From the NCBI GenBank assembly GCA_035550315.1, contig DASZPL010000090.1, positions 1 through 14,977 of the forward strand: 14,977 nucleotides of DNA, given 5' to 3'. The translations under genes were made by a program, and so were the position numbers. Origin of the DNA: DASZPL01 sp035550315. GTDB taxonomy: Bacteria; Actinomycetota; Actinomycetes; JAFAQI01. Shown here one piece after another: positions 6,987 to 13,744 of the stretch. The notes below the pieces were generated by a model. It worked only from the letters and a program-made list of their open reading frames with translations, was not told the origin of the DNA and did no database searches. The first letter of the stretch is position 1; each line of letters begins with the position of its first letter.

Positions 6987-7691
6987 GTGAGCGGCGGCCG
7001 ATCGACCTATCGCCATGCCCTCCGCGTGCTGGCGTCGCCGCTGTCCCCCACGCTGCCGGCGATGCGCCAGCTGCGTCGCCGGTGGCGGCGCGAGCTGCTT
7101 ATCGTCCGGCTGAAGCTGGCGGCGTGGGCGGCCCGGGCGACCGTCGACGTCGACATCGCGCACGACCTACAGCTCGACGGCCGGATCGAGATCCAGGTCT
7201 GGGACCGCACCTGGAACCGGCTCCGCATCGGTCCGGGCACGCGGATCGGCGACGGCGTGCAGTTCTCGTTCCGCGGTGGCACGTTTGACGTCGGTGAAGG
7301 GGTCGAGATGCGCCGGCTCGGCACCTACCAGATCGGGGGCGAGCTGACGTTGTGCGACCGGACCGGGATGTCGCTCGGCGTCGTGATCCACTGCGCGGAG
7401 TCGGTGCGCATCGGCGAACTGAGCATCGCTGGCGAGTACGTCACGATCCTCGACTCGGCGCATCCCCGGACGGCGCCCGGCGTCGCGGTGCATCACGTGG
7501 CGGAGAGCAAGCCGGTGGTGATCGGCAGCAACGTCATGCTTGGCGCTCACTCCGTGGTCACGCACGGCGTCACCATCGGTGACCAGGCATTCGTCGGTGC
7601 GGCGGCCGTCGTGACCAGGGACGTGCCCGCCGGCTGGCTGGTTGCCGGGGTGCCGGCCAAGCCGATCCGCGACCTCATCGCCGAGCCGTGA
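6987..7691 (+). CDS. Left-handed beta-helix (hexapeptide-repeat) acyltransferase
   Basis: 234 aa from the GTG at 6987, chosen because TAGCGT lies 7 bases upstream and the family-like sequence starts soon after. A basic helix-rich N-terminus (RQLRRRWRRELLIVRLKLAA, 27-46) precedes imperfect hexapeptide turns: LRIGPGTRIGDGVQF (79-93), GGTFDVGEGVEM (97-108), and in the C-terminal half KPVVIGSNVMLGAHSVVTHG (175-194), VTIGDQAFVGAAAVVT (195-210) and the usual ending VAGVPAKPIRDL (219-230). This is the WbbJ/maltose O-acetyltransferase superfamily, which moves an acyl group, mostly acetyl from acetyl-CoA, to a sugar hydroxyl; LDSAHPRTAP (155-164) is the usual catalytic-histidine loop. Its architecture matches the broken acyltransferase at 1-450, though the two are distant. 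The GT4 gene starts 10 bases downstream. Confidence 0.9.
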   Translation: MSGGRSTYRHALRVLASPLSPTLPAMRQLRRRWRRELLIVRLKLAAWAARATVDVDIAHDLQLDGRIEIQVWDRTWNRLRIGPGTRIGDGVQFSFRGGTFDVGEGVEMRRLGTYQIGGELTLCDRTGMSLGVVIHCAESVRIGELSIAGEYVTILDSAHPRTAPGVAVHHVAESKPVVIGSNVMLGAHSVVTHGVTIGDQAFVGAAAVVTRDVPAGWLVAGVPAKPIRDLIAEP

Positions 7692-7701
7692 CCAGCCGGC
7701 C

Positions 7702-8781
7702 GTGACGACGGTCGCCCACTACGTCGAGCGCTGGCTCGACCTGTCGGCCGGGTTCGTCGCCGGCCATGTCGCCCGCTCGCGGCACCGCGCGGTGGTGATC
7801 AGCCGCGACGGTTGGCTCAACCTGGACGCGTTCCCGCATCGGCCGCGCCACTCGCTGCACCTGCTCCGCAACGCCGCGCCGGAGCGGTTCAAGCCCGCCG
7901 TGCTGCACGCACAGCTGCGGCTGCTGCTCGCCGCCCACCGGGCCGATGTGGTGCACGTCCACTTCGGGTACGCCGCGGCCGACGTCCCGCCGGTGCTCGC
8001 CGGCCGGCCGTTCGTGCTGTCGCTGCACGGGCACGACGTCACCGGGCTGCTGCGCGCCGATCCGCACCGCTATGACCGTGTGGTCGGGGACGTGTCAGCC
8101 GTCGTCGTCCCGTCGCGCTTCCTCGCCGAAGCGGCCGTCGCGGCCGGCTTTCCGGAGTCGGTCATCCGGGTCATCCCGAGCGGGGTGGACACGGCGTTCT
8201 TCCGGCCGTCGCCGTTGCCATCCGGGCCGCCGATCGTCGGCTTCGCCGGCCGGCTGGTCGAGAAGAAGGGCATCGACGTACTGCTCGCCGCGTGGCCACA
8301 GGTCGTCGCCACCGTGCCCGACGCCCAACTGCGGATTCTCGGCGACGGCCCCCTCGCCGACGCGATTCCAACGGATGACCCGCGGATCGAGCGCGTGCTG
8401 CCGGATGCCAGCCGCCGCGGCGAGCAGGTCCGCGACCTGCTGCAGTCCGCGCACGTCGTCGTCACGCCCAGCCGCACGGCGGCCGACGGCGACGGCGAGA
8501 GCCTGCTGCTGGTCAACCTGGAGACCGCTGCGACCGGCCGGCCGGTGGTGTCGACCCGGCACGGCGGGATCGCCGAGTACGTCGACGACGGCCGCACCGG
8601 CCTGCTGGTTAACGAAGGCGACAGCGACGCGGTGGCCGCCGCCATCACCCGACTGCTGACCGAGCCGAGCCTCGCCGCCGCCCTCGCGGCGGCCGGTCCG
8701 GCCCAGGCCGCCCGCTGGGAAGCCGCGGCGTGCAGCGCGCGCGTCGACGCGCTCTACGACGAGCTACTCGCCGCGAAGTGA
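7702..8781 (+). CDS. Family-4 glycosyltransferase (GT-B fold)
   Basis: 359 aa from the GTG at 7702, which follows the acyltransferase stop by 10 bases; there is no clear ribosome binding site, so coupled translation is likely. The N-terminal acceptor domain has VVHVHFGYAAADV (83-95) and the conserved SLHGHD (107-112). The C-terminal donor domain starts at PPIVGFAGRLVEKKGIDVLL (176-195), with the phosphate-binding Arg/Lys, then LRILGDGPL (210-218). The EX7E motif is GESLLLVNLE (265-274), whose two glutamates bind the nucleotide sugar and act in the retaining mechanism. HGGIAEYVDDGRTGLLV (287-303) completes the family pattern. It should transfer a hexose-type sugar from a nucleotide donor in the cytoplasm. 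The 3' end overlaps the convergent glycosyltransferase gene by 28 bp. Confidence 0.93.
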   Translation: MTTVAHYVERWLDLSAGFVAGHVARSRHRAVVISRDGWLNLDAFPHRPRHSLHLLRNAAPERFKPAVLHAQLRLLLAAHRADVVHVHFGYAAADVPPVLAGRPFVLSLHGHDVTGLLRADPHRYDRVVGDVSAVVVPSRFLAEAAVAAGFPESVIRVIPSGVDTAFFRPSPLPSGPPIVGFAGRLVEKKGIDVLLAAWPQVVATVPDAQLRILGDGPLADAIPTDDPRIERVLPDASRRGEQVRDLLQSAHVVVTPSRTAADGDGESLLLVNLETAATGRPVVSTRHGGIAEYVDDGRTGLLVNEGDSDAVAAAITRLLTEPSLAAALAAAGPAQAARWEAAACSARVDALYDELLAAK

Positions 8782-9659
8782 CCGGCGCGCAGCGGCACTC
8801 GGGCCGCCGCCACGAAGCCGCGCAGCATGCCCAGCACGCGCAGCAAGCTGCCGGCCGCCCGCGGCCAATCGCGGCGCCATAGCTCGCCGACCAGTGACCG
8901 AACACCCCACCGCCAGACGTCGTCGACGACCACGATCCGCCAGCGACCCCGGTCGAGGCGCCAGAGCTTCGACAGCCGGGCCCCGGCTCCGATCCCGTAG
9001 CGATGCTGCAGCCGCACGTACTCCCGAGCGCGCCGCCACTGGTCGTGCCAGGCCTGCGCCGCGGGCGCGTAGCACCCGGTCGCGCCGACGGCGAACAGCC
9101 GGTCGAACAGGTCGGTCTCCGGTGCGGCATGAAATCGCGCACCGACGCCCAGCATCTCGTCGAAACCGCCGACCGACGCCACCGCCTCGCGGCGCACCAC
9201 CAGGTTGGCGGCGTGCCCGATGACGCCGTGAGCGTTGCGGTCGAAGACCTGCTCTGACTGGTCGGCCTTGATCGAGACTGCCAGCGTGCCCTGCCCCTCC
9301 GGGATGTCGATCCGGCCGGTGACGAACGCCACCGTCGGAGCGGAGTCCGCGGCCTGCCGCATCGCGTCCGCCCAGCCGGGTGCGACCCACACGTCGTCAT
9401 CCACGTAGCCGACCAGCGAGTGCGACGCCGTACGCCAGCCGCGGTTGCGGGCTCGCGCCTCACCGGGCTGCTCGCACCGCACCAGCCGCGCGGCGTACCG
9501 GTCGACCACCGCGCGGACTGCGGCGGCGTCGCGAGACGCCGAGTCGACGACCAGCAGCTCGTCGGTGGGACGCAGTGAGGCCCGCAGGCTGGCCAGTGCG
9601 CGGTCGAGCATCTCCGGGCGGTCACGAGTCGCCACGACCACCGAGAGGTCCGCCGTCAT
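8754..9659 (-). CDS. Family-2 glycosyltransferase, paralogue of the upstream gene
   Basis: 301 aa. The ATG at 9659 overlaps the upstream gene's stop (ATGA). The GT-A core shows LSVVVATRDRPEMLDRAL (5-22), LLVVDSASRD (35-44), GYVDDDVWVAPGWADAM (84-100) and APETDLFDRLF (179-189). AWHDQWRRAREYV (203-215) and YGIGAGARLSKL (221-232) are shared almost residue for residue with the neighbouring glycosyltransferase, so the two arose by duplication. The C-terminal ~65 residues (SLVGELWRRDWPRAAGSLLR and following) are amphipathic and may lie on the membrane. It probably adds one sugar to the locus glycan; donor unknown. The final residues (AASSSS) are encoded inside the convergent GT4 gene. Confidence 0.9.
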   Translation of the reverse strand: MTADLSVVVATRDRPEMLDRALASLRASLRPTDELLVVDSASRDAAAVRAVVDRYAARLVRCEQPGEARARNRGWRTASHSLVGYVDDDVWVAPGWADAMRQAADSAPTVAFVTGRIDIPEGQGTLAVSIKADQSEQVFDRNAHGVIGHAANLVVRREAVASVGGFDEMLGVGARFHAAPETDLFDRLFAVGATGCYAPAAQAWHDQWRRAREYVRLQHRYGIGAGARLSKLWRLDRGRWRIVVVDDVWRWGVRSLVGELWRRDWPRAAGSLLRVLGMLRGFVAAARVPLRAGHFAASSSS

Positions 9660-10600
9660 TCGCGAGCCTCGCGACTTCCAGTAGCGACGAAGTGGCCGTC
9701 GACCACCGGTACGACGATGGCCCGCGCGAATCCGGCGACGGTCGCGAGCAGCCGCACGACCGCGCCGAGCGCCGGATAGAAGTGCCGCCGGCGCAGCTCG
9801 CCTGCAACCGCTGCCAGCCCCCACGAGCCGAGGGCGTCGAACCCAGCTCGTGCCAGCCGCCGCCGGTCGGTGCGGGCCAGCTTGGCCAGCCGGGCGCCGT
9901 TGCCAAAGCCGTACCTCGCCTCGAGCAGCACCAGTTGCCGTGGCCCGCGCCACTGGTCGTGCCACGCCAGCGCGGCCGGCTCGTAACAGCCGCTGAGATC
10001 CAGCGCGAACGCCCGGTCGAACAGGTCCGCCTCCGGCGCCGAGCGGAACCAACCGCCGACGCCGAGTGCCTCGTCCCAGCCGCCGAGCTGCTCGAGCACC
10101 TCGCGGCGGATCCCGAGGCTCGCACTGTGGCCGAGGTTGCCGACGCTCCACGCGTCGTAGAGCTCCGGCCCCTCCTCGCGCTTGATGGCGACGTCGCGCG
10201 ACGGCGTGCTGCCGGGCGGCGGCAGGATCCGACCGGTCACGAACCCGGCTTGCGGATGCGCCTGCACCGCGGCGGCCAGCGCATCGGCCCAGCCGGGCTC
10301 GACCTCCACGTCGTCGTCGGTGAACAGCACCACGTCGTGCTGACCGGCCCGCCAGCCCGCGTTGCGGGCGCGGTTGACACCCGGCAGCTCACAGCGCACC
10401 AACCGGCCGCCGGCTGCCACCACGGCCACCGCGACCCGCCCAGGCTCACGTGATGCGCTGTCGACCACGATCAGCTCGTCGCTCTCGCGCAACGCCTCCC
10501 GCAACGACCGCAGGCAGGTGGCGAGCTGTTGCGGCCGGTCGCGGGTCGGGACGACGACCGTGACGGGCGGCCGAGCCGAGTCCGACGAGAGCGAGTGCAC
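9656..10600 (-). CDS. Family-2 glycosyltransferase
   Basis: 314 aa from a GTG at 10600. The family-2 motifs are VTVVVPTRDRPQQL (13-26), LIVVDSAS (43-50), VLFTDDDVEVEPGWADAL (91-108) with the DDD metal site at 95-97, and APEADLFDRAFAL (188-200), which takes the place of the usual ED catalytic-base motif. GCYEPAALAWHDQWRG (204-219) and ARYGFGNGARLAKL (228-241) match the downstream paralogue. The start is supported by CAGTCT 6 bases upstream, suggesting a leaderless message; no Shine-Dalgarno sequence is present. It is the first gene of a two-gene minus-strand cassette, divergent from the Wzz-like gene. It should add a sugar from a nucleotide donor to the lipid-linked glycan on the inner face of the membrane. 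Confidence 0.9.
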   Translation of the reverse strand: MHSLSSDSARPPVTVVVPTRDRPQQLATCLRSLREALRESDELIVVDSASREPGRVAVAVVAAGGRLVRCELPGVNRARNAGWRAGQHDVVLFTDDDVEVEPGWADALAAAVQAHPQAGFVTGRILPPPGSTPSRDVAIKREEGPELYDAWSVGNLGHSASLGIRREVLEQLGGWDEALGVGGWFRSAPEADLFDRAFALDLSGCYEPAALAWHDQWRGPRQLVLLEARYGFGNGARLAKLARTDRRRLARAGFDALGSWGLAAVAGELRRRHFYPALGAVVRLLATVAGFARAIVVPVVDGHFVATGSREARE

Positions 10601-10637
10601 AGCCGCAGACTGCCAGACCCGCTGCTAGCGTTGCCGC
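10601..10637. promoter_or_regulatory. Divergent promoter region upstream of glycosyltransferase and Wzz-like genes
   Basis: On the plus strand TAGCGT (10626-10631) is a good TANNNT -10 box with a predicted start near 10638. On the minus strand CAGTCT (10607-10612) lies 6 bases before the GTG at 10600. The two boxes are 13 bases apart, so polymerases would compete for the region. No convincing -35 was seen on either strand. Confidence 0.5.
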
Positions 10638-10673
10638 GTGCCAGCGCGGACGTCGAGCCCACCAGCGTCCTGA
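10638..10673 (+). other. Possible leaderless leader mini-ORF of 11 codons
   Basis: A GTG at 10638 stands 6 bases after the TAGCGT box, the same spacing as leaderless starts elsewhere in the window. It opens 11 codons (VPARTSSPPAS) ending in TGA at 10671-10673, four bases before the ATG of the Wzz-like gene. That ATG has no visible Shine-Dalgarno site, so termination and re-initiation could supply its ribosomes. The peptide carries no recognisable attenuation signal. It could equally be a plain 40-base untranslated leader. Confidence 0.25.
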
Positions 10674-10677
10674 GTCG

Positions 10678-11310
10678 ATGACGTCAGACGCACCGGGCCG
10701 GCCGCCGGCCGGTCGACGGCTGCCGATCGAGGTCAGCGCAGTCACCGCCATCCTCGCGCTCGCGCTCGCGATCATGGCCGGGGCCGGCGCCGCGGTCTAC
10801 CAGCAGTCGACCGGCGCGTCGTACCAGAGCTATTCCGTGCTGCTGATCGACCAGCCGACGGTGATCGCGACCACGCCGAGCGATGCTCCGCTCACCAAGC
10901 TGCAGGCGCTGCGCTACCAGTACGCCGGGCTGCTGCGCACCGACGTGATCGGCGCGCCGGTCGGCCGGCAGCTGGGCGTCCCCACGGCCCAGGTAGAGAG
11001 TCACCTCACCGCGCTGGTCGACCCGAGCTCGTTCACCTTCGACATCGTCGCGCGCGGCGCGGACCCGAGCTCCTCCAACAAGCTCGCCCAGGCCGCGACC
11101 GAGGAGCTCATCCATTACGTCCGCCAGCAGCAGGCCAACATCGGTGTGCAGGCGATCGATCGCGTCGTGCTGACCGAGGTGACGACGCCGACCCAGGGGA
11201 CGAAGATCGCCCCGGGGCTGACCAAGACGCTAGCGTCGGGCGTCATCGCGTTCATCGTCGTCGGGGTCGCGTTCGTCATCATCGCCGACCTGCTGCGTCG
11301 CCGGCGGTAG
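10678..11310 (+). CDS. Wzz-like chain-length regulator / polysaccharide co-polymerase family membrane protein
   Basis: 210 aa. Topology is typical of Wzz/Vpu co-polymerase proteins: a short cytoplasmic N-terminus, TM1 at about 18-41, a ~140-residue external domain beginning TGASYQSYSVLLIDQP (45-60), and TM2 at about 184-205 followed by a short basic tail (LLRRRR). The external part has the usual ASNKLAQ-like packing helix (SSSNKLAQAATEEL, 131-144). The segment before TM2 (VVLTEVTTPTQGTKIAPG) resembles the P-rich approach to TM2 in the family. No Walker motifs or tyrosine-rich tail are present, so it lacks the kinase half found in BY-kinase fusions. It should set glycan chain length or organise the polymerase encoded next, 35 bases downstream. 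The ATG at 10678 is the only in-frame start after the promoter. Confidence 0.75.
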   Translation: MTSDAPGRPPAGRRLPIEVSAVTAILALALAIMAGAGAAVYQQSTGASYQSYSVLLIDQPTVIATTPSDAPLTKLQALRYQYAGLLRTDVIGAPVGRQLGVPTAQVESHLTALVDPSSFTFDIVARGADPSSSNKLAQAATEELIHYVRQQQANIGVQAIDRVVLTEVTTPTQGTKIAPGLTKTLASGVIAFIVVGVAFVIIADLLRRRR

Positions 11311-11345
11311 CCGCGGCCTGACCGAGCACAGGTGACCGGGCGCTA

Positions 11346-13166
11346 ATGGGACCGCTAGTCGTCGACCTGGTGACGGCGATCCTGATGCTCGCCGTCGCCT
11401 ACGGCTCGCCGCGCACCATGCTCGGCGTCCTCATCGGCACGCTGTTGCTTATCCCCGAGCCGCTGGTCGCGCCGCACCTGCACACGTCGTACGCCACCGT
11501 CGACGACCTGGTGATCGCCGCCGCCGCGGTACGGCTGGTCTCGATGTACCGCCGCGGGGAGATCGGCCGCGACCAGCTTCGCGCCACCCCGACCCATCTG
11601 GCGCTGGCGCTGCTGCTCGTCACCTGGGCGGTCGTGGGTGTGGTGTTCGCGCCACTGTCCGGCGTGCCGAGCGCCGCCGTGCTGCGGATGGTCAACCTGA
11701 CGTTCGTCGCGCTGTTCTTCGTCGTCGTGCTGACGCTGCTGCGGGTGATCGACCGGTCCGACGACGCGGTGCGGATGCTCACGAGGGCGTTCGGCGTCGC
11801 GGTCGTGATCGCGGTGCTGGAGCATTTCAGCGGCCGCGCCTACGGCCACTTCCTGTTCAACCTCGCCGGCCACCCCGGGCCGACGGTGGCGGCGCATGTC
11901 CTGGAGTCCCGCGACGGGCACGTCCGGGTGCGCTCCAGCGGCGAGTTCGCGCTCGCATTCGCCTGGGTTGCCGTGATGATGCTGCCGTTCGTTGCCGCTC
12001 GGGCAGTTCGCACCGCTCGGCGTTACTGGGTCTGGCTGCCGGTGCTCGCGCTGACGCTGCTCGCGATCTACTGGACCTACGCGCGCAGCGCCGCCGCGGC
12101 CGTGCCGGTCGTCCTGGTGCTGGCCGCGTTGTTCACGCGCGACCGCCGCATGGTCTGGCTGGCAGGCGCGGCCGTCGTGGTCTCGGTCGCGCTGTTCGCG
12201 TTCGACCCGACGATCCGCAGCCACGTGAACCTGTCGTTGTCGAGCACCAGCGGATCGACCGCCGTCCGGTTCCAGCGGCTGCCACCGATCCTGGCCGCGG
12301 TCGCGCCGCATCCGTATCTCGGTCTGGGGCTCGGCGGGCTGCAGACCATCGGGTTCCTGACGACCGACAACTTCTATTTGAACGCGTACGGCGAGACCGG
12401 CGTGATCGGCGCGGCGATCCTGCTTGCCGTCTGCCTCCTCCTGCTGTTGCAAGTCGGCCGTGGCCTGCTGGTGGCCGATCCGCGGCGCCGGATGGTCACG
12501 GGCGCGGCGGCCGTCGGGGTCATCGCGTTCTTCGCGAGTGGCGCGATCGACGACGCGTTGCTGATCCAGCAGCAGGCGATGATGCTGGTCCTGCTCGTCG
12601 CGGTGAGTATCGCCGCCACCGAACCCGAGCGCGGTCCCGCGCTGATGCCGCGATGGTCGACCCGGCGCACCGCGTTCCTGACGGCAGCCGGCGCCTTGGC
12701 CGGGCTCGCCGCCTACCTGCTCGCCCCGGTCACGGTGTCGCAGGAGCGCCAGTTCGGCACCGTCTCGGCCCTTCGCAACATCTACCCGTACGACGCCATC
12801 ACCAGCGGCCAGCTGCTGATCGGGACGGTGTGCAGCCTGGCGTCGGCGATCGACCCGACGATGCCGGACGTGCACATCAACTGCATCGACGACTACGGGC
12901 CGGCCGGCGTCGGCACGCTGCGGATCGAGTCGCCGTCGACCCGGCAGACGCTGGCGGCGTACGACACCCTGGCCAACACCGTGCATCACGCCGCCTCGCT
13001 GGCGGCCTACCAGACCTTCACCTCCGGACCGCCGATTTCGTCCCGCGCGACGATCTGGAAGACCGCGCCGGCGTCCGGCGCTGTGCTCGGGTTCGCGATC
13101 GCGATGTTGGCACCGCTGCCGCTGCGCCGGCGGGTCCGCGCCCGGCGGCTTCCCCGCCACCTCTGA
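11346..13166 (+). CDS. O-antigen ligase/polymerase (Wzy/WaaL-like) with a Wzz-like C-terminal extension
   Basis: 606 aa, longer than the usual ~400-480. Many hydrophobic segments span residues 5-425. The hallmark Wzy_C region comes after IYWTYARSAAAAVP (241-254): an external loop to about 321, then PYLGLGLGGLQ (323-333) and DNFYLNAYGETGVIGAAIL (341-359), as in ligases and polymerases that transfer undecaprenyl-linked glycan outside the membrane. An extra unit follows: TM at about 441-462, a ~115-residue external loop (SQERQFGTVSALRN to SSRATIWKTAP) and TM at about 578-594 with a basic tail. This TM-loop-TM plan resembles Wzz proteins; its helix TLAAYDTLANTVHHAASLAA (535-554) resembles their packing helices. 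AGGTGA lies 11 bases before the ATG. Whether it polymerises repeat units or ligates chains to an acceptor cannot be told from sequence. Confidence 0.8.
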   Translation: MGPLVVDLVTAILMLAVAYGSPRTMLGVLIGTLLLIPEPLVAPHLHTSYATVDDLVIAAAAVRLVSMYRRGEIGRDQLRATPTHLALALLLVTWAVVGVVFAPLSGVPSAAVLRMVNLTFVALFFVVVLTLLRVIDRSDDAVRMLTRAFGVAVVIAVLEHFSGRAYGHFLFNLAGHPGPTVAAHVLESRDGHVRVRSSGEFALAFAWVAVMMLPFVAARAVRTARRYWVWLPVLALTLLAIYWTYARSAAAAVPVVLVLAALFTRDRRMVWLAGAAVVVSVALFAFDPTIRSHVNLSLSSTSGSTAVRFQRLPPILAAVAPHPYLGLGLGGLQTIGFLTTDNFYLNAYGETGVIGAAILLAVCLLLLLQVGRGLLVADPRRRMVTGAAAVGVIAFFASGAIDDALLIQQQAMMLVLLVAVSIAATEPERGPALMPRWSTRRTAFLTAAGALAGLAAYLLAPVTVSQERQFGTVSALRNIYPYDAITSGQLLIGTVCSLASAIDPTMPDVHINCIDDYGPAGVGTLRIESPSTRQTLAAYDTLANTVHHAASLAAYQTFTSGPPISSRATIWKTAPASGAVLGFAIAMLAPLPLRRRVRARRLPRHL

Positions 13167-13189
13167 CGACAGCCGCCGCGGATCGCGGC

Positions 13190-13744
13190 ATGATCACCGC
13201 GATGACCGCGACCGCCGTCGCTGCGACCGACAGCCCTCCCGGCGCTCACCGACGCTGGCTGCTCATCAATGCGGTCGTCATTCCGATCGTCCTCAACACC
13301 GTGCTCGGCGGCGGGATCGCCGCGCTCGGTGCGCACGGGCAGCACCTGCCGCTCTGGCCGCAGTCACTGATCACCAAGACCGGCCTCGCCGTCGACGCGC
13401 TCGGCACGCTGTTCGTCCTGCCGTTCGTCACGACGGTGTCGGTCACCCTCGCCGTCCGGCGAGAGCGGCAGCGCGGTGCGCTGAGCCAGCTGGACGCCGT
13501 CGACACCTGGTCGCCGATGATCATGCGACTGCATCCGCAGCTGCTCCGGCGGGCGGCGTTGCTCGGCGCGTTCTTTCTGGTCGTGCTCGGTCCGCTCGCC
13601 ATCGCGCTGCTCGACGTCACCGCGAACGACGGCGTCGGCTGGATGACATTCGTCTGGTACAAGGTGGCGTTCTGCGTCAGCTTCGGCCTGGTCGTGACGC
13701 CGCTCAGTGCACTGGCTGCGATGGCGGAACCGATCGCGGCATGA
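13190..13744 (+). CDS. Four-helix membrane protein of unknown function
   Basis: 184 aa from the ATG at 13190; a second in-frame ATG at 13202 is a possible alternative. Four hydrophobic segments lie at about 23-46, 66-89, 121-142 and 153-176. A polar cytoplasmic-type loop (VRRERQRGALSQLDAVDTWS, 89-108) lies between the second and third. The family was not recognised, and no catalytic motif or transporter signature is visible. The segment LGTLFVLPFVTTVSVTLAVR (71-90), ending helix 2 in a basic pair, may be diagnostic. Its stop overlaps the ATG of the kinase gene (ATGA), and it starts 23 bases after the polymerase-like gene, so it is in the same operon. The tight coupling suggests it works with the kinase, perhaps as its membrane partner or substrate. 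Confidence 0.75.
   Translation: MITAMTATAVAATDSPPGAHRRWLLINAVVIPIVLNTVLGGGIAALGAHGQHLPLWPQSLITKTGLAVDALGTLFVLPFVTTVSVTLAVRRERQRGALSQLDAVDTWSPMIMRLHPQLLRRAALLGAFFLVVLGPLAIALLDVTANDGVGWMTFVWYKVAFCVSFGLVVTPLSALAAMAEPIAA

Noticed and set aside
11355..13160. 601-codon minus-strand frame opposite the polymerase-like gene
   Set aside because: A long shadow: Arg/Gln/Asp-rich, no hydrophobic core or motif, and exactly mirroring a well-supported membrane protein.
12653..13189. Upstream extension of the 4-TM protein to 363 codons
   Set aside because: The extension overlaps the end of the polymerase-like gene in a different frame and reads as Arg/Ala shadow. The ATG at 13190 begins the hydrophobic protein.
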